64,000 bases of DNA from Pseudoips prasinana. Taxonomy: Eukaryota; Arthropoda; Insecta; Lepidoptera; Nolidae. The notes below the pieces were generated by a model. It was not told the origin of the DNA. It saw only the letters and a program-made list of their open reading frames with translations, and did not search any database. The number at the start of each line of letters is the position of its first letter. Positions within the stretch are counted from its first letter, which is position 1. Location of the stretch: NCBI GenBank assembly GCA_951640165.1, contig OX621265.1, positions 22,085,001 to 22,149,000 on the forward strand, written 5' to 3'. Below are positions 19,541 to 29,242 of this stretch, one piece after another. A program made the translations under genes and the position numbers.

Positions 19541-22458
19541 TTACAGTAGGAATTCTTCCGTTTCGTCGTAGGATTTCTGTCGGAGAAATGATTTGATTAA
19601 ATATTTACAAGTAAAGTGAGAGGAACCGTATATTGGGTATGCTAAGTTAATTTTATTATATAGGTGTGGGCCCAAGTAATAGGAGAAACGCTTGGTGAAA
19701 GATGTATTCGGTTTCGGAATAAGACAAATTTTGTCTTTTCGACGTTTTGTTATTTTTTTGTATGGAGTATTTTTGTGTTGCAGAAGGATGGTATGAAATA
19801 TAAATAGTTGACGTATATTCAGGACATCACACGAGCTATACAGCGTATTCGTTGAGAACATTATAGGCCTAAATGTTGATACTTTTAGTATAGCTCTGTG
19901 TGCCACTTCGAGTGGCATAAGGATTATCTTTGCTGGGCCACCCCAGCAGAAAATACAGTAGGTGACAATAGAAAAACAAATAGCGTAATACACACTGCGT
20001 ATAATTGCTTGATTAGCAATATGGCGCAAAGTTTTAAATATATAAATTAGTTTACGTACCCTGCCGACGAGAGTATTAATATGCAATTTATAATTTAAAC
20101 ATCTGTCTAAGGTCACCCCTAAATATTTAATAGTGCCAACTGATGATATAGATGGACAAGTGCATGATGTTTGAGATGATGTATTACAGGAATGTAGTTT
20201 CAGTGTGAGTGGAGTTCGTGGTTGTGATATTGAGCTAATAGAAAAGGTAATGTATTTCGTTTTTTCGGTGTTAAGTGTTAGTGTGTGGGAAATAAGCCAG
20301 TTCGATGCAAGTTCCATCCCATATTGAGCCCTGCGTTCCAGTTCTGACCATGTATCACCAACAAATGTTAATGCTGTGTCATCTGCATAACATACAGTCT
20401 TTGAATGAGGGATTTTCGTTTGGCAAAAAGGAGAGAATAACGTAGGACCCAATATGCTGCCTTGTGGCACACCATACTCAATAGGTAGCTCCTGACTAGT
20501 GTAATTATCGATTTTGACTATTTGGTAAAGATATGTGAGATAATTTCGAAATAGTTCTAATTGTTCTCCTCTGATACCCATTTGTTCAAGTTTGACAAGG
20601 AGAGTGTTTACGGAAACCGTGTCCAACGCTTTTGCGAGGTCTAAAAATACTGTTAGAACTTTTTTATGCTCATTGAGGCTACGAACGACAAAATTTGTCA
20701 GCTCGTGAACAGCATCACAGGTGGATTTTTTCTGTCGGAATCCAAATTGATGAGAAGAGATAAAATCATTATGGTCCAAATAGTTGATCAGTCTTTTATT
20801 GATAAGACGTTCGAGTATTTTAGACAACGCAGTTAAGACCGCAATGGGACGGTAATTGTTCGGAAGGCTCCCGTCACCCCCCTTGAAAATAGGATGTATT
20901 ATCGCCTTTTTAAAAGCATCTGGAAAGACAGCAGTGTCGAAACAAAGATTGAATACGTGGCTTAAGATGGGTGCCAGGTATAGAGAATATCTCTTCAGGA
21001 TAATTGGTGATATACCATCCCAACCGGTAGAAGCGTTGGAACGTAATGAGTGTATAATAGAATTTACTTCGGCCGGGTTAGTGTGTTCTAACACAAAAGA
21101 TGAGCATGATGAGGGCTTGTGTGTGAATTGTGGGGTAGTGGTCGGGTGTGAAGACTGTTGGATTTTTAAATTCTCCGAAAGATTTTTCCCAATATTGACG
21201 AAGAAAGAATTAATATCGTTACAAGACTGTGTATGTGAGGTTGAGCTCTCAAGTAGAAGTGCTGAAGAATTTTTTATTTTTGTTGTATTAGTTATTTGAT
21301 ATCCCATAATAACTTTGGGTTATGACTAACTTTATTTATTTGTTCCGCATCATAGTCTCTTTGTTTTTTTCAGGATTCGTGTACAGAAATTTCTATAGCG
21401 CTTGTAGCTAATAAGTATTATCTCGTTTCTTGGAGATTGCTTAACCTTTTTATGCAGTGCATCCCTATGTTTTATGCATCTGACTAAGCCGGGCGTAATC
21501 CACGGTTTGAGTAGTCTCTTCTTAGATGGCACCATTTTGAGCGCTGTATGCTTTGCGATGGCTGACCTCAGTAATTTTATTAGGTGTTCAGTTAGGAGAT
21601 TTGGGTTCGTTATAGAAAACAGAGAATTAAAATCTATTTGGAATATTGATTTATCAAGTGCGTCGTAGTCAATTTTAGTGGTAGTTCGAGGGCCACTTTT
21701 CTGAATACTTTGGTTGCTTATACAGAGCAGAGTCGAGTAGTGATCTGTAACTGTCGATTCAAATATAAATGAAAGTGTCCGAGACTTTGTTCTCAAGATA
21801 GTATGATCTAGACAGTTGTTACCTCGAGTAGGCTCCGTATGAGCTGGTAGGAAACCGTGAAAGGCTAGGCAATTTAGGTATTCGTGTGCACGTGCGTCAA
21901 GAGTACTAGGCTTGATATCTATGTTGAGATCACCGGTTATTATAACTGTTTTGAAATTAGTAAGTGATGGCAATAGATTATTGAGACATATTAAAAAGTT
22001 GTTGATATTATCAGTAGATGGCGATCGGTAGATACATACTACAGCTATGTTAGAGTTAATTTTTACTAAGATACCTGAAGCAGTTTGATTGAGGTCAAGT
22101 TCTTCACAAACAGCTAACAGTTCCGCTTTTATATATATAACTCACCATCACTTTGATTGATGTGTTTTTTGGTCTTGAAAACAGAGTAATTGTGAAGGAC
22201 CGGTACGATAGTATTGCTGGAGCATGATAACCAGCATTCAGTCAAAATTAACAGGTCGTTGTCAAAACAAAATCGGTGTAAAAATGTTTGTAAATTGAGA
22301 AAATTGCAGTTAATAGATCTTATGTTTTGAGTGAAGATTTTTAAGAAATTATTCGAATGATTCATATAGCTTGTAGTTTGTTCAGGAATGCATGTATGGA
22401 CTTCAGAAACGGAGAGTTGATCAACACTATTTATTAAATCAATGTTGTTATTTATCAT
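19541..22458 (-). pseudogene. non-LTR ORF2 (endonuclease-RT), frameshifted
   Basis: Three frame segments cover one ORF2. 22129-22458 (FTQNIRSINCNFLNL, LTECWL) is the start of the APE endonuclease. 21350-21973 (ITGDLNIDI, CLDHTIL, TVTDHYSTL) continues it; the missing link YIYRSPST-like sequence is readable in another frame between them. 19541-21307 is a 588-residue RT with NNYRPIAVLTALSK, HQFGFRQKKST, LDLAKALDTV, YGVPQGSILGPTLF and catalytic YADD. At least two frameshifts inactivate it. The segment after GPTLF looks scrambled, as if by compensating indels. Confidence 0.85.
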
Positions 22459-22915
22459 TTTAGAAGGAAATAATTGTCACAAAGTACGAAATCGGTACAT
22501 GTAAAAAGCAGATAAAATGTGTAGTCTTCATTACTATGCGGTAAATTACTTCAGCTTACTTGTTCGTTCAATTTAAGAGCTAATATTTCCAAACATTTTT
22601 AAGTTATAAATAATCGTAGTAGAGATAAAGTAAAGGTATCTTGAATTTTTACGACTTGGTATATATGTGTATGTAAAATAATCCTATGTATGTCATAGTT
22701 AGTATATTATGTGTTTTTATGTAGTGATTTATGTCTAGCACAGGTTGGTGAAATTTGGATGTGTTTAGTGGGTGTTTGGTGTTATCTAATAATTTAAAAA
22801 TAAGTTTGAAAAAACAAATTAGGGTGAGTAAAACATATGTAAAATAACATTTAGTATAACAATAAATAGCAGTACAATAACAGTGAATATGGCATACTAG
22901 TATTAGTGGAACTAG

Positions 22916-23814
22916 TCATACTTTGGGCATTTTCTGGAGTTGTTCTTCATTTTTAATTATTATAGTCTGGCTATTTGGGTCCTTTTTCAGCATGATACGT
23001 CCGTTCGAAGTCCAACAGAAGCAGTATTAATTTAGTTTTGCATATTCTCTTGTCAGATAAAATATTTTTTTAGCGTGGGGAGTTAATTGTTCCGAAATGA
23101 AAATCGGCAGTTGTTCGGTTGTTTTTATATTTATGTGTGATGAATTTACCTTATTATTAGGATTCTGCTTATTGTATTGCTTGATACTACTGAGGAATTT
23201 AGCTTTCAGTAACGTGTTCGTGAATTCCAGCGTGATGTTTGAGGCTGGTTTTTCTTTTTTTGATGGCTGTCGGACTATATCACGAATTTGACTGGCATCT
23301 ATATCTATGTTTAACTGCTTAGATAAATGTGTTACCGTTTCATATAACATGGATTTGGTTTCGGCCACTCTCTTAGGTATATTACGCAGTTCTACTGAAG
23401 TTTTAATGAGATTTCGGTGATGATTTTCTAGTTTTTCTACAAGCATAGTTAACTTGTTTCTCATTATGTGCCGTTCTTTTTCTAATCCAGATATCTTGAC
23501 CTCCAGAGTAGACAGTTGGTCAGATACATATGATATTGACTTTTCCAATTCGTTATTGTTGGTCCTGATTTCAGCATATTGGCTTTTTATTTCTAGAAAA
23601 TGATTTTCCAATTTATCGAGTCGTGAATTTTGAGTGCTCATGAGTTCATTTATCATCATTCTGATCTCGGTTAGGAAACTGTCAGTTTCCTTAGTAGGGG
23701 AATCAGAAGACAGGCATCTGCGTTTAGCTGACTGCGCAACCTTTATATTTGAAGGTTCACCTGCATTTAATTTCTGGGTGTCCGATTCCGACTTTGATTG
23801 AGTGTTTTCGGCAT
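22916..23814 (-). pseudogene. non-LTR ORF1, coiled coil, one internal stop
   Basis: The minus-strand frame from about 23814 has a charged N-terminus, then a heptad-rich coiled coil (MINELMSTQNSRLDKLENHF onward), then a C-terminal domain (ITLEFTNTLLKAKFL, ISEQLTPHAKKIFYLTREYA). TAA at 23027-23029 interrupts it. In-frame continuation YCFCWTSNGRIMLKKDPNSQ runs to the true stop at 22916-22918. The C-terminal part resembles the FP-like domain common in lepidopteran non-LTR ORF1 proteins. A frame break also lies near the start. Confidence 0.75.
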
Positions 23815-25161
23815 TTTCGTTTACAATAAACAGGCTACAGAAAAATAACTCCTTGAAGCAATAAAATTACCCGCTAAATCGCTGTCGCTCGTAGTTTGTG
23901 GCAAGCAGACGGGGCGGCTACGCCGACCTCACGTGGTGCGCGAGCGCTTCGTCACCGCCTTGATCGCTGCGTCGTCGCTGCAGTTGCTGTCCCGTTTTCT
24001 CAAGCGCTCCGCGTACACTGTGATTATCTTCTGCACGCCTAGTACTACGTGATTTTTTAAGATTATTTATTTGCCACAATTTTGTAAACTTATTTGAATT
24101 TTAGTAAAAATACTACACAGATTTTGCATCTATTCGCTTTCGCGGTCCGAGGGGAAGGGGGGGATAAATACAATAAGAGGATGTAAAGTCCTCCCTACTT
24201 GACATCCTCTTATTCTCTTCCACGTCCACTGCTAACTCCAACATTTCCTCTGAATAGTTCTATTTTTTCTGATGTTTTTAGTTTGGTATTATTCATGCTG
24301 AAATAAATACGAAAAAAATTACCTTGTTTAATGAATTTAAGCAAAATAAAGTTCTTAAGCTCCTAAGAAACCACGCAAAAAGTAGGTATATATGAGAATT
24401 TTTACGTTTAATAGCATCAAAAAGAAGTATCGATACGAGGTCTTAATACAACTTAGTACCTTTAAGATTTACTAATTGAAGATGTTTCTTAGTAGGAAAA
24501 TATGAGTACGTAAAAAAATAGAAATAAACAATCTGAAAATATATAGAAACTAACTTTGTTGTTCATTTTTAGTCACTTTAAACTGTTTTGCAAATACATG
24601 TAATGTACTTTTGCGATAAAATTAAATATTCAATAATCCGATTATTATTAAATATTACTTAGGTAGTTCTGCAACTAGTGGTAAACAAAGTACTTACTAG
24701 ATCTAATTTAACATCGAAGTCACAACCCTATTGGTTATATTTTGGTGGGCAAAGTTGTTACAACTGCTCTAAGAAATGAAATTTGACATTGCCCACCATC
24801 ATATTTTCGAAATTAAGAGAGATTTTACGTGGGAAATACTATCTTTCTTGTTTATTTATTACGTAGTAATAGTGGTAAAAAACTCACTTACCTGTAGTTA
24901 TTACAAATCGAGTTTTAAAAAAAGTTTTTCACACAAGATTTGGCCCGCAAAATACACCACCAACTTTGACACAGTTTGACAGCTGATTGAGGGGACACTG
25001 AGCAAAATCAGTTACACAGTTTTGCCAGACACGTAATCAAATTTACATAAAAAAATTAATAATAAACGCAACTAAAATTGTTGCCGTTTTTTCAAACATT
25101 TTGTGAAACGTACCCTGCTGGGCAAAGTTAGATTAGTTGGGCAATCTTGTAAGGTTTTACG

Positions 25162-25246
25162 GTACCAACTGCATTGCGACCTTGACAAGTACAAGTGTAT
25201 GTTAACACCCAAGTGCTGAATAAATTTCATTTCATTTCATTTCATA
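25162..25246 (+). mobile_element. non-LTR 3' UTR (family T), right part with (TTTCA)n tail
   Basis: Completes the element broken at 18265: TGCATTGCGACCTTGACAAG, CAAGTGCTGAATAAATTTCA, then TTTCA repeats. Confidence 0.8.
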
Positions 25247-26020
25247 TTCTATATATTAGACTCACGCCTGTTTCCCAAAGGGTTAGGCAGAGACAATGGA
25301 TTTCCATTGGTCACGCTCACACTTAATCTTTGCACACCTCTTATGCCTCGTTAACTGTCATTATAGTCTTCATACATGCTCCGGTTTAGGGTACTTCTGA
25401 TTTTCTTCAGAACATCTCCAGTTCGATCAGAGAATGTACTGTGAGGTCATCCCCTTTTGTGCCATTCAGACAGCCAGATATACTTCTTTTGTCACTCTTC
25501 TTTTATTCATCCTTTTTAAATTCCCAAACCCCATGGTTATGGAGATATCCATGGTTAATGTTTTTCTAGCGCTCGGCGGCCGCTGCCGCGGTACGCTCGC
25601 TACGCTAACTCGCCTTCGCGCGCTAGAGGGTCACGGTTCTAACCTAACCTAACCCTAGTTATTTCATAAAAGTACATTTTTGCAAAAATATCATGATACG
25701 CGCTCTCTCGACTTCATATTCTTTTAAAATGGAATTAAGAATAAAAAAAAACCAACCAGTAGTACCATCATGGAACTGTTAATGGTACCTATAAGTGACA
25801 TCGAACAATTCAGTTTTGGGTATTTTTCGGATACTTAAGGCGTTATAAAAAATATAACTTCTAGACACGAAAGCAATGTTTTTGTTGTTTTACAACGTTG
25901 TAGGTATCGAAATCGCTACGAAATGTATCAACATTGCGTTCTGTTTTATGCATTTGTATAAAGTGTTATGATAAAAAAAAAAAAATTTGCCGCGTCTCCG
26001 GCAGAAAAAAATGCGTTTCA
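25247..26020. repeat. intronic repeats, partly unrecognised
   Basis: 25257-25440 begins GACTCACGCCTGTTTCCC, a repeat also at 41610. 25567-25630 is a GC-rich patch opening CTAGCGCTCGG and closing GCGCGCTAG. 25636-25654 has AACCTAACCTAACC, like insect telomere units but only about two copies. The rest is AT-rich and unrecognised. Confidence 0.55.
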
Positions 26021-26275
26021 TCACTTAGTATGAACTCCCGTAACCTCCCATACCTATACACACCTAACTCAAATTCAGGCGACTCGATTTTAGATCCAAC
26101 CCCTTCGACATTCTCTTGCATATTACACCATTCTCTTACATCACCATCAGTATTTCATATTCTATCTCTCAAAGTCACACCACCCATAATTCTCTGAGCT
26201 CTCATTTCCACTGCATTCATTCTACTTTCATTCTTTTTCTGCAATACCCAAGTTTCACTACCATACATTTTTTTT
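26020..26275 (-). pseudogene. RTE-type RT C-terminal fragment
   Basis: The minus strand translates to YGSETWVLQKKNESRMNAVE and then MGGVTLRDRI followed by a stop, with GDVREWCNMQENVE after it. This is the post-catalytic region of RTE-like or related elements. It lies just upstream of exon 2. Confidence 0.7.
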
Positions 26276-26335
26276 AAGTTGGCACTAACCGTCAACAAGC
26301 TATTTGTTTTGTGTTGTGCATCTTTTCATGTTCAG

Positions 26336-26464
26336 TTTGTGGCTGAGGGCAAATCATTGCTGGCATGTTACATCTGCTACGCTCGGCTCCAGCACTCACA
26401 ACGACTCATGGTGACATGCTTAAGGGCTGAAGAGATGCTTACCAAATATATAAATGGGACTCAG
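26336..26464 (+). CDS. ZAD zinc-finger gene, exon 2 (second half of ZAD)
   Basis: The acceptor TTTTCATGTTCAG ends at 26335, and the donor CTCAG|GTGAGG follows 26464. The 129 nt read in phase 0: FVAEGKSLLACYICYARLQH, then SQRLMVTCLRAEEMLTKYI. CYIC is the second Cys pair and, with CRVC of exon 1, completes the zinc site. The long helix LRAEEMLTKYI is the usual ZAD C-terminal helix. Joining exon 1 to this exon restores a domain of normal length (77 residues), which is the main evidence that the two pieces, 9.1 kb apart, belong to one gene. Confidence 0.85.
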
Positions 26465-26499
26465 GTGAGGATTCAGTTTGTTACAATGAAGCATTAGTA

Positions 26500-26645
26500 A
26501 TAATAATATATCTAGGAATATTATTTACACTATCCCAAACTAAGCATATCTTGGAAACCAGATAACTGATATGCTATACATTTACTACTTTTTTTTGTAA
26601 ATATATACTTATATATATAATTATACCTAGACTCAAATGGAATGT
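26500..26645 (-). repeat. tRNA-derived SINE (family B), 5'-truncated
   Basis: The reverse complement matches the body and 3' end of 33486 (CAGTTATCTGGTT, GCTTAGTTTGGGAT, ATATTATT), lying just after exon 2. Confidence 0.7.
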
Positions 26646-26842
26646 GTCATGTGATATTAATTTTAAATGTTTTTATGTATATCTTATTTATTTTAAAAAT
26701 GTATTTAAGTCCTCTCTGATAACCGTAATATCTCGATAGCCTCGACACAGGCATCGCCTAGTGTGGCTGTCAGTGCTAAAATAATTGTATAACCTAATGG
26801 CTAATAAATAATGAATTTTTTAATATTGAATAGATTCCAGTA

Positions 26843-27185
26843 CAGTCTACCTACCCAAGGTCACCTAAAGAGCAATGGAGAGGGCTATGCTCAGAGTTTC
26901 TCTGCGGGATCGAATCAGAAATGTCGAAATCCGCAGGCGAACCAAAGTCACCGACATAGCCCGAAGAATTGCAAAACTGAAGTGGCAGTGGGCGGGGCAC
27001 ATAGCTCGTAGAACCGACGGCCGATGGGGCAGAAAGGATCTCGAGTGGCGACCAAGAACCGGAAAGCGCAGCCCCTAAAAGGTGGACCGACGATCTTGTG
27101 CGGGTCGCGGGAAGCTGCTGGGTGCGGGCAGCGCAGGACCGGCTATAGTGGAGATCTTTGGGGAGGCCTTTGTCCAGATGATAAA
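26843..27185 (+). pseudogene. RTE element 3' fragment
   Basis: About 90% like 32035-32370 by eye. It encodes RAMERAMLRVSLRDRIRNVE and RIAKLKWQWAGHIARRTDGR, with a frameshift after the RTGKR region, and is cut off at GTCCAG without the (ATG)n tail. Confidence 0.85.
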
Positions 27186-27189
27186 TATT

Positions 27190-27523
27190 TATTTGCAATT
27201 AATGTAGGTACACGATATTAGGTGTTACATATTGAATAGATTCCAGTACATTAGTTAAAATAATAATGTTGATGATTAATTCTATTGTAAACTAACATTA
27301 CTAAGTGTAATACATGCCATAATGCTAATAACATACTTTTATAAGATATTCAGTGACATTAACTTTGATGTAATAATGCAATACGCATGCCACATCAGGC
27401 AGAACCTAGAGAAAACTAAGCGCCTTTATTTGTCATCTTATATTATACCTATGTTCAACAATAAATTATTTGATCGATTGATTGATTATACCTGAAATAA
27501 ATAAATACATTGTACGTTTACAG
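27190..27523. other. intronic, no feature recognised
   Basis: AT-rich spacer; the repeat of ATTGAATAGATTCCAGTACA near 27231 and 26824 flanks the RTE fragment and may be its target duplication. Confidence 0.4.
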
Positions 27524-27680
27524 CGAGATCGTTACAACATTCGCACTGAGCTGTCAAGTCTGAGTTCCCTGAGCGCGACCGGCGTGCTGCGCGTGTGCGG
27601 CGAGGCGGAGGTGAAGGAGCGGGCCGAGCGCGCCGACTGGGGAGTCGGCGAGGATACTATGACACTTGTCAAACGTGAAG
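27524..27680 (+). CDS. ZAD zinc-finger gene, exon 3 (linker)
   Basis: The acceptor TGTACGTTTACAG ends at 27523, and donor GAAG|GTGATG follows 27680 (phase 0 in, phase 1 out). It encodes RDRYNIRTELSSLSSLSATG, then a charged GC-rich stretch (EAEVKERAERADWGVGED) ending LVKRE. This is the linker between ZAD and fingers, with no domain of its own. It is GC-richer than its surroundings, as expected for retained coding sequence in AT-rich introns. A Helitron-like element begins only 22 bp after the exon. Confidence 0.75.
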
Positions 27681-27701
27681 GTGATGTCTTTATTGTCACA
27701 A

Positions 27702-27944
27702 TCTATATATATAAAAATCAATGCCACTTTTCGTTGTAATGTTATAACTCAACAACGCCTTTACCGATTTGGCTAATTTTGGTCTTGAATTATTCGTGGA
27801 AGTCCAGGGAAGGTTTGTACGTAGAGAAATTTGAAAAAAAGTCTTGAAAAAGTGTAAAACCAACATCTTTCTATACTCCCATATACAAACAATTTGTAGA
27901 TACTAATACTTAAAAGCGTAGCGAAGCACGTACCGGGCCGCTAG
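27702..27944 (+). mobile_element. Helitron-like non-autonomous element
   Basis: Starts TCTATATATATAAAAATC and ends GGGCCGCTAG, inserted between A (27701) and T (27945), the Helitron signature. No ORF. Confidence 0.7.
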
Positions 27945-27945
27945 T

Positions 27946-28119
27946 AATATTATAAAGGCGAAAGTGTGTGAGTGTGTAGGTATGTTTGTTACTTCTTCTA
28001 GTCTCAACGGCTTAAGCCATTTTAATAAAATTTGTTATGGAATTAGCTGACAGCCTGAATTAACATATAGGCTATAATTTATTATGTTTAACGGGGGTAA
28101 AACTGCGGGGCACAGCTAG
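27946..28119 (+). mobile_element. Helitron-like fragment, directly adjacent
   Basis: Begins AATATTATAAAGGCGAAAGT and ends GGGGCACAGCTAG followed by T. Relatives lie at 33090 and, reversed, 15946-16848. Confidence 0.6.
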
Positions 28120-28189
28120 TTTTTAAGATAAGTAATAAGACTCACTCACTCTCACATTGACAATATGTATTAAAAATATTAGACTTAAA

Positions 28190-28445
28190 CTAGATAATTA
28201 AACTTAAACATAATCTCTTGACAATAACTTGATACGAGCTAGCTAAATATCATTGCTGTTATAAAATAAATTTTATAAATGTTTTAAACAATCAATACAA
28301 TGTGTACCTAAATATCTATGTTACTAGAAATAATAATGTTACAACTATAATACTACAAACATGTTCTGACTATTTACAAGCGCTTTTTTAAAGTCTACGT
28401 GAATAAAAACCTTTTTTATTTATTAATTTATTTATCACACGCACA
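28190..28445 (+). repeat. interspersed repeat (family S), likely non-LTR 3' end
   Basis: TTGACAATAACTTGATACGA, GAGCTAGCTAAATATCA, ACTATTTACAAGCGCTTTTT and an A/T-rich end. Reversed copies lie at 51643-51890 and 35280-35430; a plus-strand piece at 34300-34410 supplies an exon acceptor. Confidence 0.7.
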
Positions 28446-28752
28446 CACATACACATCTATCATCATAATCACTAACCTAATAATTATATTTAAATATAGT
28501 GAATTTTCAGCTGTGGACCTATGAATTGATAAATAAATAAAATAATTAAAAAAAAGTGTGCTTTATTTACACCACACGACTGAAATAAATCTTAGACATA
28601 AGAAACGCGTGTGAAAAAGAAAGAAGTAAAATATTTGCACGCACCTCTCTCTCTTGCCCCGACAACAATATACGACACGTAACCTCCATCTCAACTTCAC
28701 ACTTCTCGTAATGTCGTCACGTATTCACCAGCTTACTCCCGTGCGTTAACCC
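28446..28752. other. intronic, no feature recognised
   Basis: Mixed-composition spacer; no ORF or repeat family recognised. Confidence 0.4.
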
Positions 28753-28756
28753 TTAA

Positions 28757-29129
28757 GAGGCCTCTTACAGTCCACTAGCGCCACCAATCGAAAAAATGTC
28801 ATAACTCGTAAATAGAATCAAAAATACAAAATATGTTCTATTATTACTATGGAAAAGGCAATAACGTAATTGTATAACACCTTATCAAAACTTGAAATAT
28901 AGCTGTTTAGCTAAATCGTGCATTCAAAACATAAACGGCCGTTTTTGTTACAAATGCACGATTTAGCTAAACAGCTATATTTCAAGTGTTAACAATGTGT
29001 TATAAAATTACGTTATTGCCTTTTCTACAGTAATAATAATAATAATAGACCACATTTTGTATTTTTGATTCTATTTACGAGTTATGACATTTTTTCGATT
29101 GGCGGCGCTAGTGGACTGTAAAAGGCCCC
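28757..29129. mobile_element. 373-bp palindromic MITE with TTAA duplication
   Basis: TTAA at 28753-28756 and 29130-29133 flanks an almost full-length palindrome: CTTACAGTCCACTAGCGCC on the left, its complement on the right, with the arms meeting near 28925-28950. TTAA sites are used by piggyBac and Kolobok transposases. Confidence 0.8.
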
Positions 29130-29242
29130 TTAAATAAGCCTTGTTTTATATTTTTTTCATTGTTTTTGCGCCTTGTTTCTATATAATGAGTTTGAAATTA
29201 AAAAGTGAAATTGTGGTTTTGTATAATTATATTTTGCTTTGT

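Larger units (their letters stand above)
19085..24060 (-). mobile_element. decayed two-ORF non-LTR element, minus strand
   Basis: The 3' end is an (ATT)n tail (19085-19098). The 3' UTR holds a (CA)n tract (plus-strand GT run at 19372-19398). ORF2 remains lie at 19541-22458 and ORF1 at 22916-23814, with a GC-rich leader to about 24060. The 5' end is uncertain. It is the same family as the fragments at 9127 and 13767. Confidence 0.8.
18266..25161. mobile_element. 6.9-kb inverted-repeat DNA transposon, nested
   Basis: The left end reads CGTAAAACCGTACAACTTTG. The right end in reverse complement reads CGTAAAACCTTACAAGATTG. GTAC flanks both sides (18262-18265 and 25162-25165), a possible 4-bp target duplication. 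TTTGCCCA motifs cluster near both ends (about 18285, 18480, 18627; 24748, 24787, 25114, 25136). A decayed non-LTR element fills the middle; no transposase was seen. Superfamily unassigned. Boundaries are accurate to a few bases. Confidence 0.6.

Noticed and set aside
20856..21299. 147-residue plus-strand ORF
   Set aside because: It is the antisense shadow of the RT frame at 19541-21307.
25636..25654. Telomere-like CCTAA units
   Set aside because: Only about two units, inside a repeat; not an interstitial telomere array.
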